DNA from: Pseudovibrio ascidiaceicola
Lineage (GTDB): Bacteria; Pseudomonadota; Alphaproteobacteria; Rhizobiales; Stappiaceae
DNA length: 64,000 nucleotides
Reading direction: 5' to 3'
Assembly: GCF_900114245.1 (NCBI RefSeq)
Contig: NZ_FOSK01000005.1
Coordinates: forward strand, 124,001 to 188,000
The notes beneath the pieces are model-generated. The model was not told the origin of the DNA. It ran no database searches and saw nothing but the letters and a program-made list of their open reading frames with translations. How positions within the stretch are numbered: position 1 is the stretch's first letter; each line of letters begins with the position of its first letter. Positions 8,446-18,103 of the stretch are shown here, one piece after another. The position numbers and the translations under genes were made by a program.

Positions 8446-9480
8446 TTAACGACGCAGAATTGCCTGAGCAGCTTTGCCTTTCAGCTGCAAGGTCAGACAG
8501 CGCACGGAGCCGCCCAGTTTGCAAACTGAGTTGGCAGGCACCGGAATGACCTTCTTGCTGGTATTGGCCTGAATGGTCTTCATCACCTTGTCGCTGTTGT
8601 TGTCGCCAAAGTGCGGCATGTAGATGAAATTGCTGGTCATGGCCGCGTTTACGTTGACCCCGCATGCGCTCGACAGATCGCCTTCATCCCACATGGCGTC
8701 CACTTCAACAATCTTGATGCCTGGAAAAGATGCCTCCAGTTCCTCGGTGATCTCGGTCCTCATGGGGGCGTCATAGCGGTTGAGGATGATGGTGTTTTCT
8801 TCCGCAAACATCACCATGCCATCGCTGTGGGCCATCACCTCTTCATCAGGAGGTAAGATTGCAACTTCCATTGCGTTCAGCAGTTCCTTCAAAACTGCCT
8901 TACCGTCTTCATAGGACAAGTCATTATCTTCTAAAAAGCGTGTTGTGGTGATCACCCGGCCTGCGTGGTTATCGACAATATTACCGCCATCCAACATGTA
9001 GCCGGTGTGAGTAAATATCAGCCCCTTCGCTTTTGCAAAGGCGTTGAAGCCATCCTGCATTTCATCTGCGACCGCCTGATCTCCTTCAAAGGTGACAGGG
9101 GTATAGCGGAACTGAACCGGTTTGCTTGGATTGATGACGGTGTAATCCCGCGCCCAAATGTGAGGGAGATAGTCGGTGAGAAGGATCTCGTCTGGCACTT
9201 TGCCTTTGAAGTAAGACCGTGTCTGTGCATCTACAACGATCCGCACTTCATCATTTCCATAAACAGCATTGGCGTAGGCAATGTCGAAATCTACGATGTC
9301 CTGAAACAGCGCTGCATACTCGGGATCATCGTAGGTATCAGCAATGGATGGTGCTGCGATGAGGATCAAATCCCGATCAGACGCTAATGCCGCTGTGAAA
9401 GGACCAGTTGTCAGCAACACACTCACGCTCGCAAGCAACGTACAGGCCAGTAACTGGATTTTTGATTTAAGGTTTTTCAT
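8446..9480 (-). CDS. Exported agmatine deiminase-family enzyme
   Basis: Porphyromonas-type arginine/agmatine deiminase fold, 344 residues. The guanidine-hydrolase residues are present: WARDYTVI (Asp), DGGNIV, AHSDGMVMF (His and Asp) and the catalytic Cys in GGSVRCLTLQ near the C-terminus. Agmatine deiminase converts agmatine to N-carbamoylputrescine and ammonia and is normally cytoplasmic. This copy begins with a typical signal peptide (basic MKNLKSK, a hydrophobic core, then AALAS), so it should act in the periplasm. No polyamine genes are adjacent. Substrate could be agmatine, free arginine or protein arginine. Monocistronic. Confidence 0.85.
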   Translation of the reverse strand: MKNLKSKIQLLACTLLASVSVLLTTGPFTAALASDRDLILIAAPSIADTYDDPEYAALFQDIVDFDIAYANAVYGNDEVRIVVDAQTRSYFKGKVPDEILLTDYLPHIWARDYTVINPSKPVQFRYTPVTFEGDQAVADEMQDGFNAFAKAKGLIFTHTGYMLDGGNIVDNHAGRVITTTRFLEDNDLSYEDGKAVLKELLNAMEVAILPPDEEVMAHSDGMVMFAEENTIILNRYDAPMRTEITEELEASFPGIKIVEVDAMWDEGDLSSACGVNVNAAMTSNFIYMPHFGDNNSDKVMKTIQANTSKKVIPVPANSVCKLGGSVRCLTLQLKGKAAQAILRR

Positions 9481-9557
9481 GTGTGCTCCAGCCGGTCTAT
9501 AGGTGCCTCACTTGTAGAAACAGGTGAGTGAACGGGCGATGATCAATTCGCTTGAAT

Positions 9558-9597
9558 GTAAAAAAGGCCCTGTATCACCAATGAAATACAGGGCCTT
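9558..9597 (-). terminator. Terminator of the chemoreceptor gene
   Basis: On the reverse strand a 12-base perfect stem AAGGCCCTGTAT / ATACAGGGCCTT (9586-9597 with 9564-9575) ends in a run of T, 34 bases after the receptor stop codon. Confidence 0.85.
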
Positions 9598-9630
9598 CTG
9601 AGGTCTTTGCTCTCCTAAGAGATATAGCGT

Positions 9631-11340
9631 TTAAGCGGCGCGAATATCATCCATGAAGCAATTGATGGTTTTGCGCAGGAGCGCTGCGTTGGATGCAACC
9701 GCCTGAGATGCGTCAAGCACTTGAGAGGCTGCTTCCTGCGTCTCAGTCACTTTTATAGACACTTCACTCACATTGTGTGCGGCACTGCGGGTGCCCTGTG
9801 CTGCCATCTGAACGTTCTCGCTGATCTCCATGGTCGCGGATCCCTGCTGTTCAACAGCATTGGCGATGGAGGTGGCGTGTTTGTTCACTTCGCTCATGGT
9901 GTCGCTAATACCGACAATGGCTTCCACGGTCTCCTTGGAGGAGTTCTGGATGCCAGAGATTTGCGCAGAGATTTCCTCAGTGGCTTTGGAGGTCTGGGTT
10001 GCCAGTTCCTTCACCTCGGATGCGACAACCGCAAAGCCTTTGCCCATTTCACCAGCACGGGCTGCCTCAATGGTTGCGTTGAGCGCCAGTAGGTTGGTCT
10101 GCTCTGCGATATCGCGGATGAGGTTGACGACTTCGCCGATCTTTTGTGCTGCACTGTCAAGCGCCTGAACCTTCTGGCTGCTTTCTTCTGCACCACTGGT
10201 TGCGGCACCGACCACTCGGTTGGTCTCACCCAGCTGGCGGCTGATCTCTTCAATGGAAGCGCTCAGCTCTTCGGCAGCTGTTGCAACAGTCTGCACGTTG
10301 GCAGAAGCTTCTTCGGAGGCATCACGAGCGGTGTTGGAACGAAGAGCGGAATCCTCAGCAATACCAGTCAGGCGGGTGGCAGTGTGTTCCATCTCCTCAG
10401 AACGCTGATCTACATTTTGCAGTGCTTGGGTGACCTCCGCGCCAAACTGGCTCAGCAGGCTCTCGATGCGGCTCTGGCGCTCTTCACGAGCACCGGATTC
10501 CTCATCGCTTTGCTCTTGCAGGCGAATACGCTCTACGTTGTTCTGGCGCAGAACTTCAATAGCTTGCGCCATCTCCCCGATCTCATCGGTACGGGTGGAG
10601 TACGCAATTGTGATGTCCATCTTGTTCTCGGACAAATCACGCAGGGCCTTCGTCATTACAGGGATCGGCTTTAGCATGAGCTTGAAGCCGAAATAGGCCA
10701 TCAGCACAAGAACAAGCCCCAGTCCAAGGGCTGCGTAAAGCAGATTCCAGGTGACGTTATCAACCTGCGCTTCGATGTGGGACTTCTCAACGCCCACATA
10801 TAGAATACCAATCACACGATTGTTGCTGTCAAAGATTGGCTGGTACAGCGTGTAATAGGCCATACCAAGGATGTCGGCTTCGCCGCGGAAAGTCTTGCCA
10901 GACTTGATAATTGGATAAACACTGCCAGCCTTGCCGAGCGGTGTATCGACAGCGCGTTTGCCACTGTAGTTTTTGATGTTGGTGGTCTTGCGCCAGTAAT
11001 CCTGGGTCGCGTCATCCCACACAAAAACAGTTGCGGTCTCGCCAGTCAGATGCCCAATCTGGTCAACAAGGTCGTTATCCGAAAAACTCAAAGGCTCATT
11101 TGTGATGATCTTGGCAACATTAGAGTTGTGATCCAGCTTCACGGTTGCTGATGGGAGTTCCTGCTGGAATTGTGCAGCCGCGATGCGAAGATTGATATTG
11201 TGACGCTTGTTCACCTCATCGCTCAGCGTCCCCCAGAGTAACAGGTCTGCGGCCAGCACAAGAACACCGATTGTTACAACAATGGCAAATGAAACGGCTG
11301 AAGCTATTTTGGTGGTCAGGTTTATTCCGGAAAAGTGCAT
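9631..11340 (-). CDS. Methyl-accepting chemotaxis protein
   Basis: Transmembrane chemoreceptor of 569 residues. Order: N-terminal membrane span (about 12-35), a periplasmic Cache-like sensor (about 36-190, including [21 protein letters not shown] and the [22 protein letters not shown] segment typical of single-Cache domains), a second span (about 200-220), HAMP ([22 protein letters not shown]) and a signalling domain. The hairpin tip reads [29 protein letters not shown] in two halves, the conserved site that docks CheA/CheW. There is no C-terminal CheR-binding pentapeptide. The ligand cannot be told. No other chemotaxis genes are near, so this is an orphan receptor. Confidence 0.95.
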   Translation of the reverse strand: MHFSGINLTTKIASAVSFAIVVTIGVLVLAADLLLWGTLSDEVNKRHNINLRIAAAQFQQELPSATVKLDHNSNVAKIITNEPLSFSDNDLVDQIGHLTGETATVFVWDDATQDYWRKTTNIKNYSGKRAVDTPLGKAGSVYPIIKSGKTFRGEADILGMAYYTLYQPIFDSNNRVIGILYVGVEKSHIEAQVDNVTWNLLYAALGLGLVLVLMAYFGFKLMLKPIPVMTKALRDLSENKMDITIAYSTRTDEIGEMAQAIEVLRQNNVERIRLQEQSDEESGAREERQSRIESLLSQFGAEVTQALQNVDQRSEEMEHTATRLTGIAEDSALRSNTARDASEEASANVQTVATAAEELSASIEEISRQLGETNRVVGAATSGAEESSQKVQALDSAAQKIGEVVNLIRDIAEQTNLLALNATIEAARAGEMGKGFAVVASEVKELATQTSKATEEISAQISGIQNSSKETVEAIVGISDTMSEVNKHATSIANAVEQQGSATMEISENVQMAAQGTRSAAHNVSEVSIKVTETQEAASQVLDASQAVASNAALLRKTINCFMDDIRAA

Positions 11341-11564
11341 AAGTGCCCCGTTACTATTCTTATTTTCCGCTGCGGGTATTTCCTAAGAATACCACTGTTA
11401 GTTTTAGGGGTATGGTGCACTTACTAATAACAAATTAAATTTTGAACTATTCCGCTCGGTAATATGCAAAAATATAATGAGAGCAAATACTTATATTATT
11501 TCCGATAGGGCACATTTCTGCGCATAAGCTGCTGCCTTTGGCGTAAAATGCGACAATCCGCGCA

Positions 11565-11601
11565 AGAAAAAACCCCGCCTCCAAGGGAGAGGTCGGGGCT
11601 G
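11565..11601 (-). terminator. Terminator of the ArsR/AHSA1 operon
   Basis: On the reverse strand, GCCCCGACCTC folds back on GGAGGCGGGG with one bulge and is followed by TTTTTT. It sits about 20 bases after the AHSA1 stop. The rest of 11341-11622 holds only the upstream region of the chemoreceptor, AT-rich with no gene. Confidence 0.8.
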
Positions 11602-11622
11602 AGGAGAGGTCTCCACCACACC

Positions 11623-12129
11623 CTACGTCGCCAAACTTGCCTGAAGCTCGGCGAGAAGGTCTTCCAGTAGGGCCATGCCAGCGTTCCAGCCTTGGTTCAT
11701 GCCGCCGATGGCAGCCTCAAAACAGGCGACTTCTGCGTCTGTTGCCTCATGTGGCACCCAAGTGAGACGCATTTTGGTTTGGTCGCCGTCTTGTTCGAAC
11801 GTAACTGTGGTTAGCAAAACGCGAGGCCAGTCCTGCATCATTGGACTGGCAATCACATTCCAATCAGCGTCAGACGTTGCATGCAGCCAAACCAGTCGTG
11901 AGGGTTTTGAGACCTCTGTATATTCAACGCGTTGGAAGTTGGAATTGTCGCCCCACTTCATTTCATGAAGCCAAAGGCCACCTTGTTTGACGTCCAGCTT
12001 GTGGACGATGCTTTCCACGTTAGGGCCGTACCAGCGTGAGATAAGATCCGACTCGGTCCATGTGCGCCAAACCAGCTCGCGTGGGGCGTTAAAGGTGCGT
12101 TCCAGTACGTAGGTCGGTAGTTCGCTCAT
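11623..12129 (-). CDS. AHSA1/SRPBCC-domain protein
   Basis: A protein of 168 residues with the START-like AHSA1 fold: LERTFNAPRELVWRTWTESDLISRWYGPN at the start, GGLWLHEMKWGD, RLVWLHATSD, and a C-terminal helix (EAAIGGMNQGWNAGMALLEDLLAEL). The cavity of this fold binds hydrophobic ligands; these small proteins are often called Aha1-like but have no proven Hsp90 role. It lies 13 bases after the ArsR-type regulator and is surely co-transcribed. This regulator/AHSA1 pair is common in proteobacteria and may sense and sequester a small molecule. Confidence 0.88.
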   Translation of the reverse strand: MSELPTYVLERTFNAPRELVWRTWTESDLISRWYGPNVESIVHKLDVKQGGLWLHEMKWGDNSNFQRVEYTEVSKPSRLVWLHATSDADWNVIASPMMQDWPRVLLTTVTFEQDGDQTKMRLTWVPHEATDAEVACFEAAIGGMNQGWNAGMALLEDLLAELQASLAT

Positions 12130-12142
12130 TCCAATTCCCTCC

Positions 12143-12496
12143 TCAACTCTCGGATTTCTTCAATTCTTCCAAAAGATCATCCAGCTGATCGAAGCTGGAT
12201 GACCAGAACTTGCTAAACTCTTCCAGCCATTTAACCGCCTCGCGCATGGGCTCGGCTTTGAGCCGTGCCGGGCGGCGTTGCTTGTCTATGGCGCGTTCAA
12301 CCAGCCCTGCCCGTTCCAGAACCTTCAGATGCTTTGAGACGGCAGGCTGGCTCATGCAAAAAGGCTCAGCCAGCTCGTTGACCGATGCGTCTCCATTGGC
12401 GAGCCGTGTCAGGATTGCACGGCGCGTAGGATCGGCCAGTGCTGCAAACACGGCATCAAGGTTTTCTGGTTGGGGTGTCTGGTTTAATTGCTGCAT
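12143..12496 (-). CDS. ArsR-family regulator paired with AHSA1 protein
   Basis: A protein of 117 residues: VFAALADPTRRAILTRLANGDASVNELAEPF then MSQPAVSKHLKVLERAGLVERAIDKQRR, a textbook ArsR winged helix. The C-terminal helix (WLEEFSKFWSSSFDQLDDLLEEL) is an extra dimerisation segment seen in the AHSA1-linked subfamily. There is no metal-binding cysteine pair; the ligand is unknown. The promoter lies in 12497-12540, where the AT-rich stretch GTATGGTTATATAATAATC overlaps the start region. Confidence 0.9.
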   Translation of the reverse strand: MQQLNQTPQPENLDAVFAALADPTRRAILTRLANGDASVNELAEPFCMSQPAVSKHLKVLERAGLVERAIDKQRRPARLKAEPMREAVKWLEEFSKFWSSSFDQLDDLLEELKKSES

Positions 12497-12560
12497 AACC
12501 GTATGGTTATATAATAATCAAGATCGGTCAAGCCTAAAGTCATGCTGGGGTGTTTGAGCA

Positions 12561-12600
12561 AAAGAAAACCCCGCGTTCCATTGGGAGCGCGGGGCTTCAG
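12561..12600 (-). terminator. Terminator of the proC operon
   Basis: Stem CCCCGCGTTCC (12569-12579) with GGGAGCGCGGGG (12583-12594). On the reverse strand it is followed by TTTTCTTTT, 25 bases after the proC stop. Confidence 0.85.
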
Positions 12601-12621
12601 ATCTCACTATGTCTGAAGAGC

Positions 12622-13452
12622 TTACGCCAGCTCCTCACTCCGCTTTTTGGCGGCTGCCACGGCGCGGGAAAGAAGCGGCGGCATGCCGTTGTCTTCGTTC
12701 ATAAGCACATCCAGCGCTGCAGCGGTGGTTCCATTTGGGGACGTCACGTTGATGCGCAGCTGGGATGGACTGTCGCTGACATCTTCTGCCAGTTGCCCAG
12801 CTCCGCCAACGGTGGCTTTGGCCAGTTGCATTGCCAGTTCTTCCGGTAGCCCTTGCTCAGTACCTGCTTTGGCGAGGCACTCAATCAAGTGGAACACATA
12901 GGCTGGACCCGAGCCGGAAACTGCAGTCACAGCATCCATCTGGCCCTCGTTTTCCAATACCACGGTCTGGCCAACAGCGGCGAGCAGTTCCTGCGCCAGG
13001 GCCAGATTAGCTTCAGCGCAATGGATGTTTGGAATGAGTGCGGTGATGCCACGACCGATGGCTGCCGGTGTGTTTGGCATTGCGCGGATGATCGGACTAC
13101 CCTCACCCACTAGAGATAGGAGCGTGGTCAGGTTTGTACCCGCTGCAACGGAAATGAACACGGTGTTGCCACCGCCCAATGCGACAACCTGCGGCGTCGC
13201 ATCGCCCATCATTTGTGGCTTTACGGCCAGAATGCAAACAGCGGGGTTTGCTGGCAGTTGCTTGTTCAGGCTTAGGCCGTGATCTTCCAGCGACCGCAAC
13301 CAGTCAGATGGATAAGGATCAATCACTGTGGTGCTGGAAGGCAGAACGCCTGCATCCAGCCAGCCCTTCAGCATGGCAGAACCCATTTTTCCGCAGCCAA
13401 GCAAAACGAGGCCGTTGGTGTTTATCTCTTCAATCTGACTTGGCTTCGACAT
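12622..13452 (-). CDS. proC: Pyrroline-5-carboxylate reductase
   Basis: A protein of 276 residues from ATG 13452; a TTG directly before it is also in frame. NAD(P)-binding GCGKMGSAMLKGWL at the N-terminus, RAMPNTPAAIGRGI and the C-terminal GSGPAYVFHLIE helix are diagnostic for ProC. The enzyme reduces 1-pyrroline-5-carboxylate to proline. Its gene starts 3 bases after the stop of the racemase gene and shares that operon, next to a divergent amino acid catabolic and TRAP uptake operon. It may therefore serve breakdown of a cyclic amino acid rather than, or as well as, proline synthesis. Cytoplasmic. Confidence 0.92.
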   Translation of the reverse strand: MSKPSQIEEINTNGLVLLGCGKMGSAMLKGWLDAGVLPSSTTVIDPYPSDWLRSLEDHGLSLNKQLPANPAVCILAVKPQMMGDATPQVVALGGGNTVFISVAAGTNLTTLLSLVGEGSPIIRAMPNTPAAIGRGITALIPNIHCAEANLALAQELLAAVGQTVVLENEGQMDAVTAVSGSGPAYVFHLIECLAKAGTEQGLPEELAMQLAKATVGGAGQLAEDVSDSPSQLRINVTSPNGTTAAALDVLMNEDNGMPPLLSRAVAAAKKRSEELA

Positions 13453-13455
13453 CAA

Positions 13456-14217
13456 TTAATTTCCGTAGGTCGCTAAATTCAAACGCGGGTCATCCAGTTC
13501 CAGCGGGAACTTACGCGGAACCAGCCCAGATTGGAACCAGTTCACGAACGTGTAGATGGAATAGACGGGCAATCCGGTCAATTTGCGGATGTCATTGGCA
13601 TAGGGCACCATATTAGTGCATTCCAGTACAATCGCGCCGATCCCTTCGTTCTTGGTCACCAGCTCTGCAGCTGCGTCCAACAGGTCCAGACGCGCATCTG
13701 CAAAATTGATGGCGTCGTAATCATCCAGCACTTCACGGGTGAAGCTGCGCAGACCATCTGTGCCCACAATCACCGTATCTTCCGGTGCACCTGCCGCTTT
13801 CAGGTGCTCTTTGGTCAATGTTTCTTTGGAAATGGTGATGACGCCCACGCGCTTGTTTTTCGGCAAAAGCTGCTGCACGCTTGGGATTTGCATCAAGGAA
13901 GATGTCGCGACCGGCACGCCAAGTGCTTCCTTCACTTCATCCTGAATGAGTGCCAGAAAACCGCAGTTGGTGGTGATGCCATCGCAGCCAGTGCGCACCA
14001 GATCGCGGCCAGCTTCAATAAACAGGTCCACCAGCTCACGTGGATCATTGCGAACAACTTTGTTTGGAGTGGCGCCGCGCACCACGCGGTAATGTACCGG
14101 AAACGGCCACGTCTGTGCATTGCCAATGTCGCCGTAAATACGCGGGAATTTGGTTTCCAGCATGAGAATACCGACTGAGGCACCAAATACGGTCTTGCCT
14201 CCATACTCAACGGACAT
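13456..14217 (-). CDS. Aspartate/glutamate racemase-superfamily protein
   Basis: A protein of 253 residues with the two catalytic cysteines of the Asp/Glu/hydantoin racemase fold: GITTNCGF (about residue 88) and VLECTNMVPY (about residue 198). Strands such as RVGVITISKETL fit the two-domain fold. Members interconvert amino acid enantiomers or act on hydantoins and maleate; which applies here cannot be read from sequence. It is translationally close-coupled with proC and shares the divergent locus with a D-amino acid oxidase-like protein, so it may supply or remove a D-enantiomer. Confidence 0.8.
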   Translation of the reverse strand: MSVEYGGKTVFGASVGILMLETKFPRIYGDIGNAQTWPFPVHYRVVRGATPNKVVRNDPRELVDLFIEAGRDLVRTGCDGITTNCGFLALIQDEVKEALGVPVATSSLMQIPSVQQLLPKNKRVGVITISKETLTKEHLKAAGAPEDTVIVGTDGLRSFTREVLDDYDAINFADARLDLLDAAAELVTKNEGIGAIVLECTNMVPYANDIRKLTGLPVYSIYTFVNWFQSGLVPRKFPLELDDPRLNLATYGN

Positions 14218-14300
14218 AATTCAAAACCTCTTCCTTAAATTTGGGGGATCAAAGCAGCTGGAGTATTGGGGATCCTCAGGCTGCTTTGCTCTTGGTTTTC

Positions 14301-14346
14301 CGCGTACCCTCCCCCCGAAAGCAAAAAGCGCCTTCGGGAGTACGCG
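14301..14346 (-). terminator. Hairpin after the GntR gene
   Basis: CGCGTAC (14301-14307) pairs with GTACGCG (14340-14346), with an inner pairing of CCCGAA and TTCGGG. It begins immediately after the GntR stop codon. No T tract follows on the reverse strand, so it may be an intercistronic processing structure rather than a terminator. Confidence 0.4.
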
Positions 14347-15045
14347 TTAATCGGCTGGAACGTAGAGCTGCGAATAGGCGATGCGGACTGCCTCTGTTGC
14401 TTCGTCACGGCGACGTTCAATATGGTGGCGCATGGTGGAAACAGCCTTGTCTTCGTCCCGGTTGATCAGGGCGGTCAGCACCACACGGTGTGCTGAAAGC
14501 TGGGCTTCCTCCTGCGTGGAAACGGGGGTTTTGCCGCGCAGGTATTTCAAGTCGACAAGACGAATGTAGCGCACACGGTCATTCAGGTTTTCCAGAATGC
14601 GAACCAGCTCGTTGCTTTGAGATAGAGCGGCGATGCGCATGTGATACGCCTCATCCATGCTCAACAGTTCCATCGGGTCGTCGCTGCTGTCGTAGTCCGG
14701 CTCCGTGGATTTCAGGAACCCCATAAGATCCTGAAGGTCTTCCTCGCTGGCCCGGCGACAAACGAGGCGGACAATCTCCGTCTCAATGGCGACACGCGCT
14801 TCATAAAGGTCGAGAATAAGCTTTGGGCTCAAAGGGCGGCAAAAGAAGCCGCGGCCACTCTGGAATGTAAGGAAGCCTTCTGCCACGAGACGATTCAATG
14901 CCTCGCGCAGGGGTGTGCGGCTTGCGCCCAACTCTGTGGATAATGCGCTCTCGTTGATACGGGCATCCGGCTTAAATTCAAAATCAGCCGCCATTTTCCG
15001 TAGTTTTTCGTAGATGCGGTCCACGTTGCTATCAGCTTTTGTCAT
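14347..15045 (-). CDS. GntR-family regulator, FadR/FCD type
   Basis: From ATG 15045 this gives 232 residues; the frame extends to 15105 but the shorter start fits the family. N-terminal winged helix (ARINESALSTELGASRTPLREALNRLVAEGFL) then an all-helical FCD ligand domain with the metal/ligand acid and histidines in MDEAYHMRIAALSQSNEL and SAHRVVLTALINRDEDKA. It lies between the racemase/proC genes and the divergent ThDP/enolase/TRAP operon. FCD regulators usually sense a pathway acid and repress the divergent operon; the site TGTATACA in the intergenic region fits such an operator. Confidence 0.9.
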   Translation of the reverse strand: MTKADSNVDRIYEKLRKMAADFEFKPDARINESALSTELGASRTPLREALNRLVAEGFLTFQSGRGFFCRPLSPKLILDLYEARVAIETEIVRLVCRRASEEDLQDLMGFLKSTEPDYDSSDDPMELLSMDEAYHMRIAALSQSNELVRILENLNDRVRYIRLVDLKYLRGKTPVSTQEEAQLSAHRVVLTALINRDEDKAVSTMRHHIERRRDEATEAVRIAYSQLYVPAD

Positions 15046-15160
15046 TCCAAAATCGCTCTCAATCCTGCCGTTGCAGGCCCCAAAAATCGGCTCAGCACTT
15101 ACCATGTCATAGGTGAACTGTACATTCCATTTGACCTGCGCTCAATATTGAATATTGTGC

Positions 15161-15168
15161 TGTATACA
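15161..15168. promoter_or_regulatory. Candidate GntR/FadR-type operator
   Basis: TGTATACA is a perfect palindrome matching the FadR-subfamily core (GT, short spacer, AC). It lies in the 206-bp region between the divergent gntR and ThDP-enzyme starts, next to a second AT-rich dyad around 15143-15157 (CAATATTGAATATTG). Confidence 0.5.
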
Positions 15169-15251
15169 ATTTTGAGTGCAATCGATTCTGCATTCTTCGG
15201 GTTTAGTAAATTGCCTGCTTAACGGGTGGGACGGGTCTGATAGGTGACACT

Positions 15252-16943
15252 GTGACGAATAAGATGAATGGTGCAGAAGCCATGGTAAAAATGCTGGAGG
15301 CGCAGGGCGTCCAGCACATTTTCGGTCTTTGCGGCGATACAACACTGCCGTTTTATGACGCGATGTATAAGCTTGATCACAAGATGACCCACGTTTTGAC
15401 CCGTGATGAGCGCTGCGCCACGTATATGGCAGATGCGTATTCACGAGTGACCGGGCGTCCGGGTGTGTGTGAGGGGCCGTCCGGTGGCGGCGCAACTTAC
15501 ATTTTGCCGGGTTTGATTGAAGCCTCTGAGAGCTCTTATGCCGTGCTTGGCATTACGACGGATATCTCCGTTGGGTCCTACGGCAAGTACCCGCTGACTG
15601 AAGTGGATCAGGAAGCGCTGATGCGTCCGCTGACCAAGTGGAATACCGTGATCAAACGCGCTGACCACATCCCGCGGATGGTTCGCAAAGCCTTCCGTGC
15701 CATGACAACCGGTCGCTCCGGTGCTGCCCACCTCGGCTTGCCCTACGACATTCAGTATGATGCGGTTGATGCCTCCGATATCTGGGCAGATCAGCAGCTG
15801 ACATCATATCCGGCTTACCCTCAGGCCCCTGCTCCAGGTGCCGCTGAAGCTGCAGTTGATGCAATCCTTTCTGCCAAGAAACCACTGATTGTGTGTGGTG
15901 GCGGTGTTGTGATTGCTGGTGCGATGGAAGAGCTGGATCGTCTGGCAACTCGCCTCGATATTCCGGTCGCAACCTCCATCTCTGGTCAGGGCTCATTGGC
16001 GGAGACCCATCCAAACTGTGTGGGCGTTGTTGGGTCCAATGGCGGAACGGACGAGACATGGGAAGCCATGGCAAATGCGGACCTCGTGGTCTTTATGGGC
16101 GCACGTGCCGGCTCCACCACCACCTCCCGCTGGGAAGCGCCATCTGCCACGACCCGGGTCGTTCACTTCGACAACGATCCGATGGTGATTGGTGCGAATT
16201 ACGAAGTTGAAGTTGGCGTTGTTGGTGACCTCAAACTGTCTCTTGCGCAGGTTAATGCAGTTCTGGACAAGCGTGATCAGGGTGCCGACACCTTTGGCGG
16301 AGCAGCTGCAGTTGCAGACATCAAGAAACGTAAGTTCGAGATCTTCAACAAGCTGGCTCAAAGCGGGGAAGCGCCAATCCGTCCTGAGCGTGTGATTGAT
16401 GCGATGATGAAGGTGTTGCCGGTTGATGCCACAGTGATCTCTGATCCTGGCACGTCCTGCCCTTACTTCTCTGCGTATTACCAGCTGCCGCAATCTGGTC
16501 GTCACTTCATCACCAACCGTGCGCATGGTGCACTAGGTTACTCGCTCTCCGCAGCGCTTGGTGCATGGTATGGCCGTCCAAGCAGCAAAGTGGTCGCTAT
16601 GATGGGTGATGGGTCCTTCGGCTTCACTTGTGGTGAGCTGGAAACCGTGTGCCGCTCTCGCGCGCCAATCACTTACATCGTGTTCTCAAACTCCAACTAT
16701 GGCTGGATCAAAGCCAGCCAGTATGCGGACACAGATGCGCGTTACTACAATGTAGACTTCAACCGCACCGACCAAGCCGCTGTTGCCGCTGCTTATGGTG
16801 TGAAGAGCTGGCGCGTTGAAAACCCGGATGATCTGGAACGTGTGCTCAAAGAGGCGATTGAACATGACGGCCCAACACTGATTGATGTTGTGACGCAGCC
16901 TCTTGAAGAAAGTAATGCACCTGTACGCCGGTGGATGGGATAA
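15252..16943 (+). CDS. Thiamine diphosphate-dependent enzyme, acetolactate synthase-like
   Basis: ThDP enzyme of 563 residues with the usual three domains. The catalytic Glu lies in [16 protein letters not shown] (about residue 56), the central domain spans roughly 190-330, and the ThDP/Mg motif is [17 protein letters not shown] followed by SNSNYG. Related enzymes are acetolactate synthase, 2-oxoacid decarboxylases such as AruI, and sulfoacetaldehyde acetyltransferase; it lacks enough hallmarks to choose. GTG 15252 is preferred (AGGTGA upstream) over ATG 15264. It heads the operon with the enolase, FAD oxidase and TRAP genes. A 2-oxoacid made by the FAD enzyme is a plausible substrate. Confidence 0.85.
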   Translation: MTNKMNGAEAMVKMLEAQGVQHIFGLCGDTTLPFYDAMYKLDHKMTHVLTRDERCATYMADAYSRVTGRPGVCEGPSGGGATYILPGLIEASESSYAVLGITTDISVGSYGKYPLTEVDQEALMRPLTKWNTVIKRADHIPRMVRKAFRAMTTGRSGAAHLGLPYDIQYDAVDASDIWADQQLTSYPAYPQAPAPGAAEAAVDAILSAKKPLIVCGGGVVIAGAMEELDRLATRLDIPVATSISGQGSLAETHPNCVGVVGSNGGTDETWEAMANADLVVFMGARAGSTTTSRWEAPSATTRVVHFDNDPMVIGANYEVEVGVVGDLKLSLAQVNAVLDKRDQGADTFGGAAAVADIKKRKFEIFNKLAQSGEAPIRPERVIDAMMKVLPVDATVISDPGTSCPYFSAYYQLPQSGRHFITNRAHGALGYSLSAALGAWYGRPSSKVVAMMGDGSFGFTCGELETVCRSRAPITYIVFSNSNYGWIKASQYADTDARYYNVDFNRTDQAAVAAAYGVKSWRVENPDDLERVLKEAIEHDGPTLIDVVTQPLEESNAPVRRWMG

Positions 16944-16948
16944 AAGCC

Positions 16949-18103
16949 ATGAACGCTGCACAAAAAATTACCGGCCAAAAGATCGTTGGAATGGATGTCT
17001 GGCACGTACAGTTGCCAGTGAATGCCCGCCGCGATCATGGCATCGGCTCTGTTGAGCATGCCGTTGATATCGTCATCCTCCGCCTAACAGCGGAGGGAGG
17101 CGAAACCGGTTGGGGGGAAGCTTCGCCCTGGTCCGTGTTTACCGGATCAGCAGAGGCCACCTTTGCTGCGCTTGACCGTTATATCCGTCCACTTGTTGTT
17201 GGCCGCACCATTGGTGAGCGGGCGACCATCATGAAGGACGCTCAAAAGGCGGTCGCTCATTGCACTGAGGCGAAAGCAGCTCTGGAAACAGCTCTGCTCG
17301 ATCTGCAGGGCCGAATCTCTGATTTGCCTGTCTGGGCACTTCTGGGCGGCAAATGCCGGGATACGATCCCTCTTTCTTGCTCCATCGCTGATCCTGATTT
17401 CGATCGTGATTTGGCGTTGATGGAGCGTTTGAAAGAAGATGGCGTGCGCATCATCAAGCTCAAAACAGGCTTCAAAGGCCATGAGTTTGATATGATGCGT
17501 ATGGAGCGCCTACGCATGAGCTATCCTGAGTTTTCCATTCGCGTGGATTATAATCAGGGTCTGCACCACGATAGTGCCCTTGCGTGCGTTCGCGACATCG
17601 CAAGTTTTCAACCAGATTTTATCGAACAGCCAGTTGCGCATAATCTTCGGGAACTTATGGCGACTATCCGAAATTCCATCGATGTGCCGCTTCTCGCAGA
17701 TGAAAGCATCTTTGGGCCAGAGGATATGCTGACTGCGATTAATATGGGGATAGCTGATGGTGTTTCAGTCAAAATAATGAAGACCGGAGGCTTGACTCGA
17801 GCCCAAACCGTGGCTCGCATGGCCGCAACCGCTGGTATGAGTGCTTATGGCGGCGACATGTTTGAATCCGGCCTCGCCCACCTTGCCGGAACGCATATGA
17901 TTGCTGCAACGCCAGAAATCACTTTAGCTTGTGAGTTTTATCAGGCAAAATACTTCCTAGTAGAAGACCTTATGGAAACGCCATTTGAAACGAGTGGCGG
18001 CGATGTGATCGTTCCGCAAACGGCAGGCTTGGGAGGCCGTCCGGATCTGGAAAAAGTTGAACACTACGCGATTTCCAAAAGTGCGGTTATGGGGGCTGCA
18101 TGA
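16949..18103 (+). CDS. Enolase-superfamily protein, muconate lactonizing enzyme subgroup
   Basis: A protein of 384 residues from ATG 16949; an in-frame GTG at 16931 would overlap the previous gene. MLE-subgroup residues are all visible: IIKLKTG (KxK, second barrel strand), metal ligands RVDYNQ, FIEQPV and LLADES, and the opposing base lysine in SVKIMKTGG. This two-lysine layout supports 1,1-proton transfer (racemase or epimerase), cycloisomerase, or dehydratase chemistry. In Labrenzia a subgroup member acts on cis-3-hydroxy-L-proline. Given proC, a D-amino acid oxidase-like enzyme and TRAP genes nearby, an amino acid or proline analogue substrate is likely. Exact reaction unproven. Confidence 0.87.
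   Translation: MNAAQKITGQKIVGMDVWHVQLPVNARRDHGIGSVEHAVDIVILRLTAEGGETGWGEASPWSVFTGSAEATFAALDRYIRPLVVGRTIGERATIMKDAQKAVAHCTEAKAALETALLDLQGRISDLPVWALLGGKCRDTIPLSCSIADPDFDRDLALMERLKEDGVRIIKLKTGFKGHEFDMMRMERLRMSYPEFSIRVDYNQGLHHDSALACVRDIASFQPDFIEQPVAHNLRELMATIRNSIDVPLLADESIFGPEDMLTAINMGIADGVSVKIMKTGGLTRAQTVARMAATAGMSAYGGDMFESGLAHLAGTHMIAATPEITLACEFYQAKYFLVEDLMETPFETSGGDVIVPQTAGLGGRPDLEKVEHYAISKSAVMGAA

Noticed and set aside
9018-9387. Frames opposite the deiminase gene
   Set aside because: Antisense shadows only.
15252-16943. Sulfoacetaldehyde acetyltransferase (xsc), suggested by the YeiH exporter elsewhere
   Set aside because: YeiH is 12 kb away, no taurine genes are present, and the sequence lacks the features I associate with Xsc.
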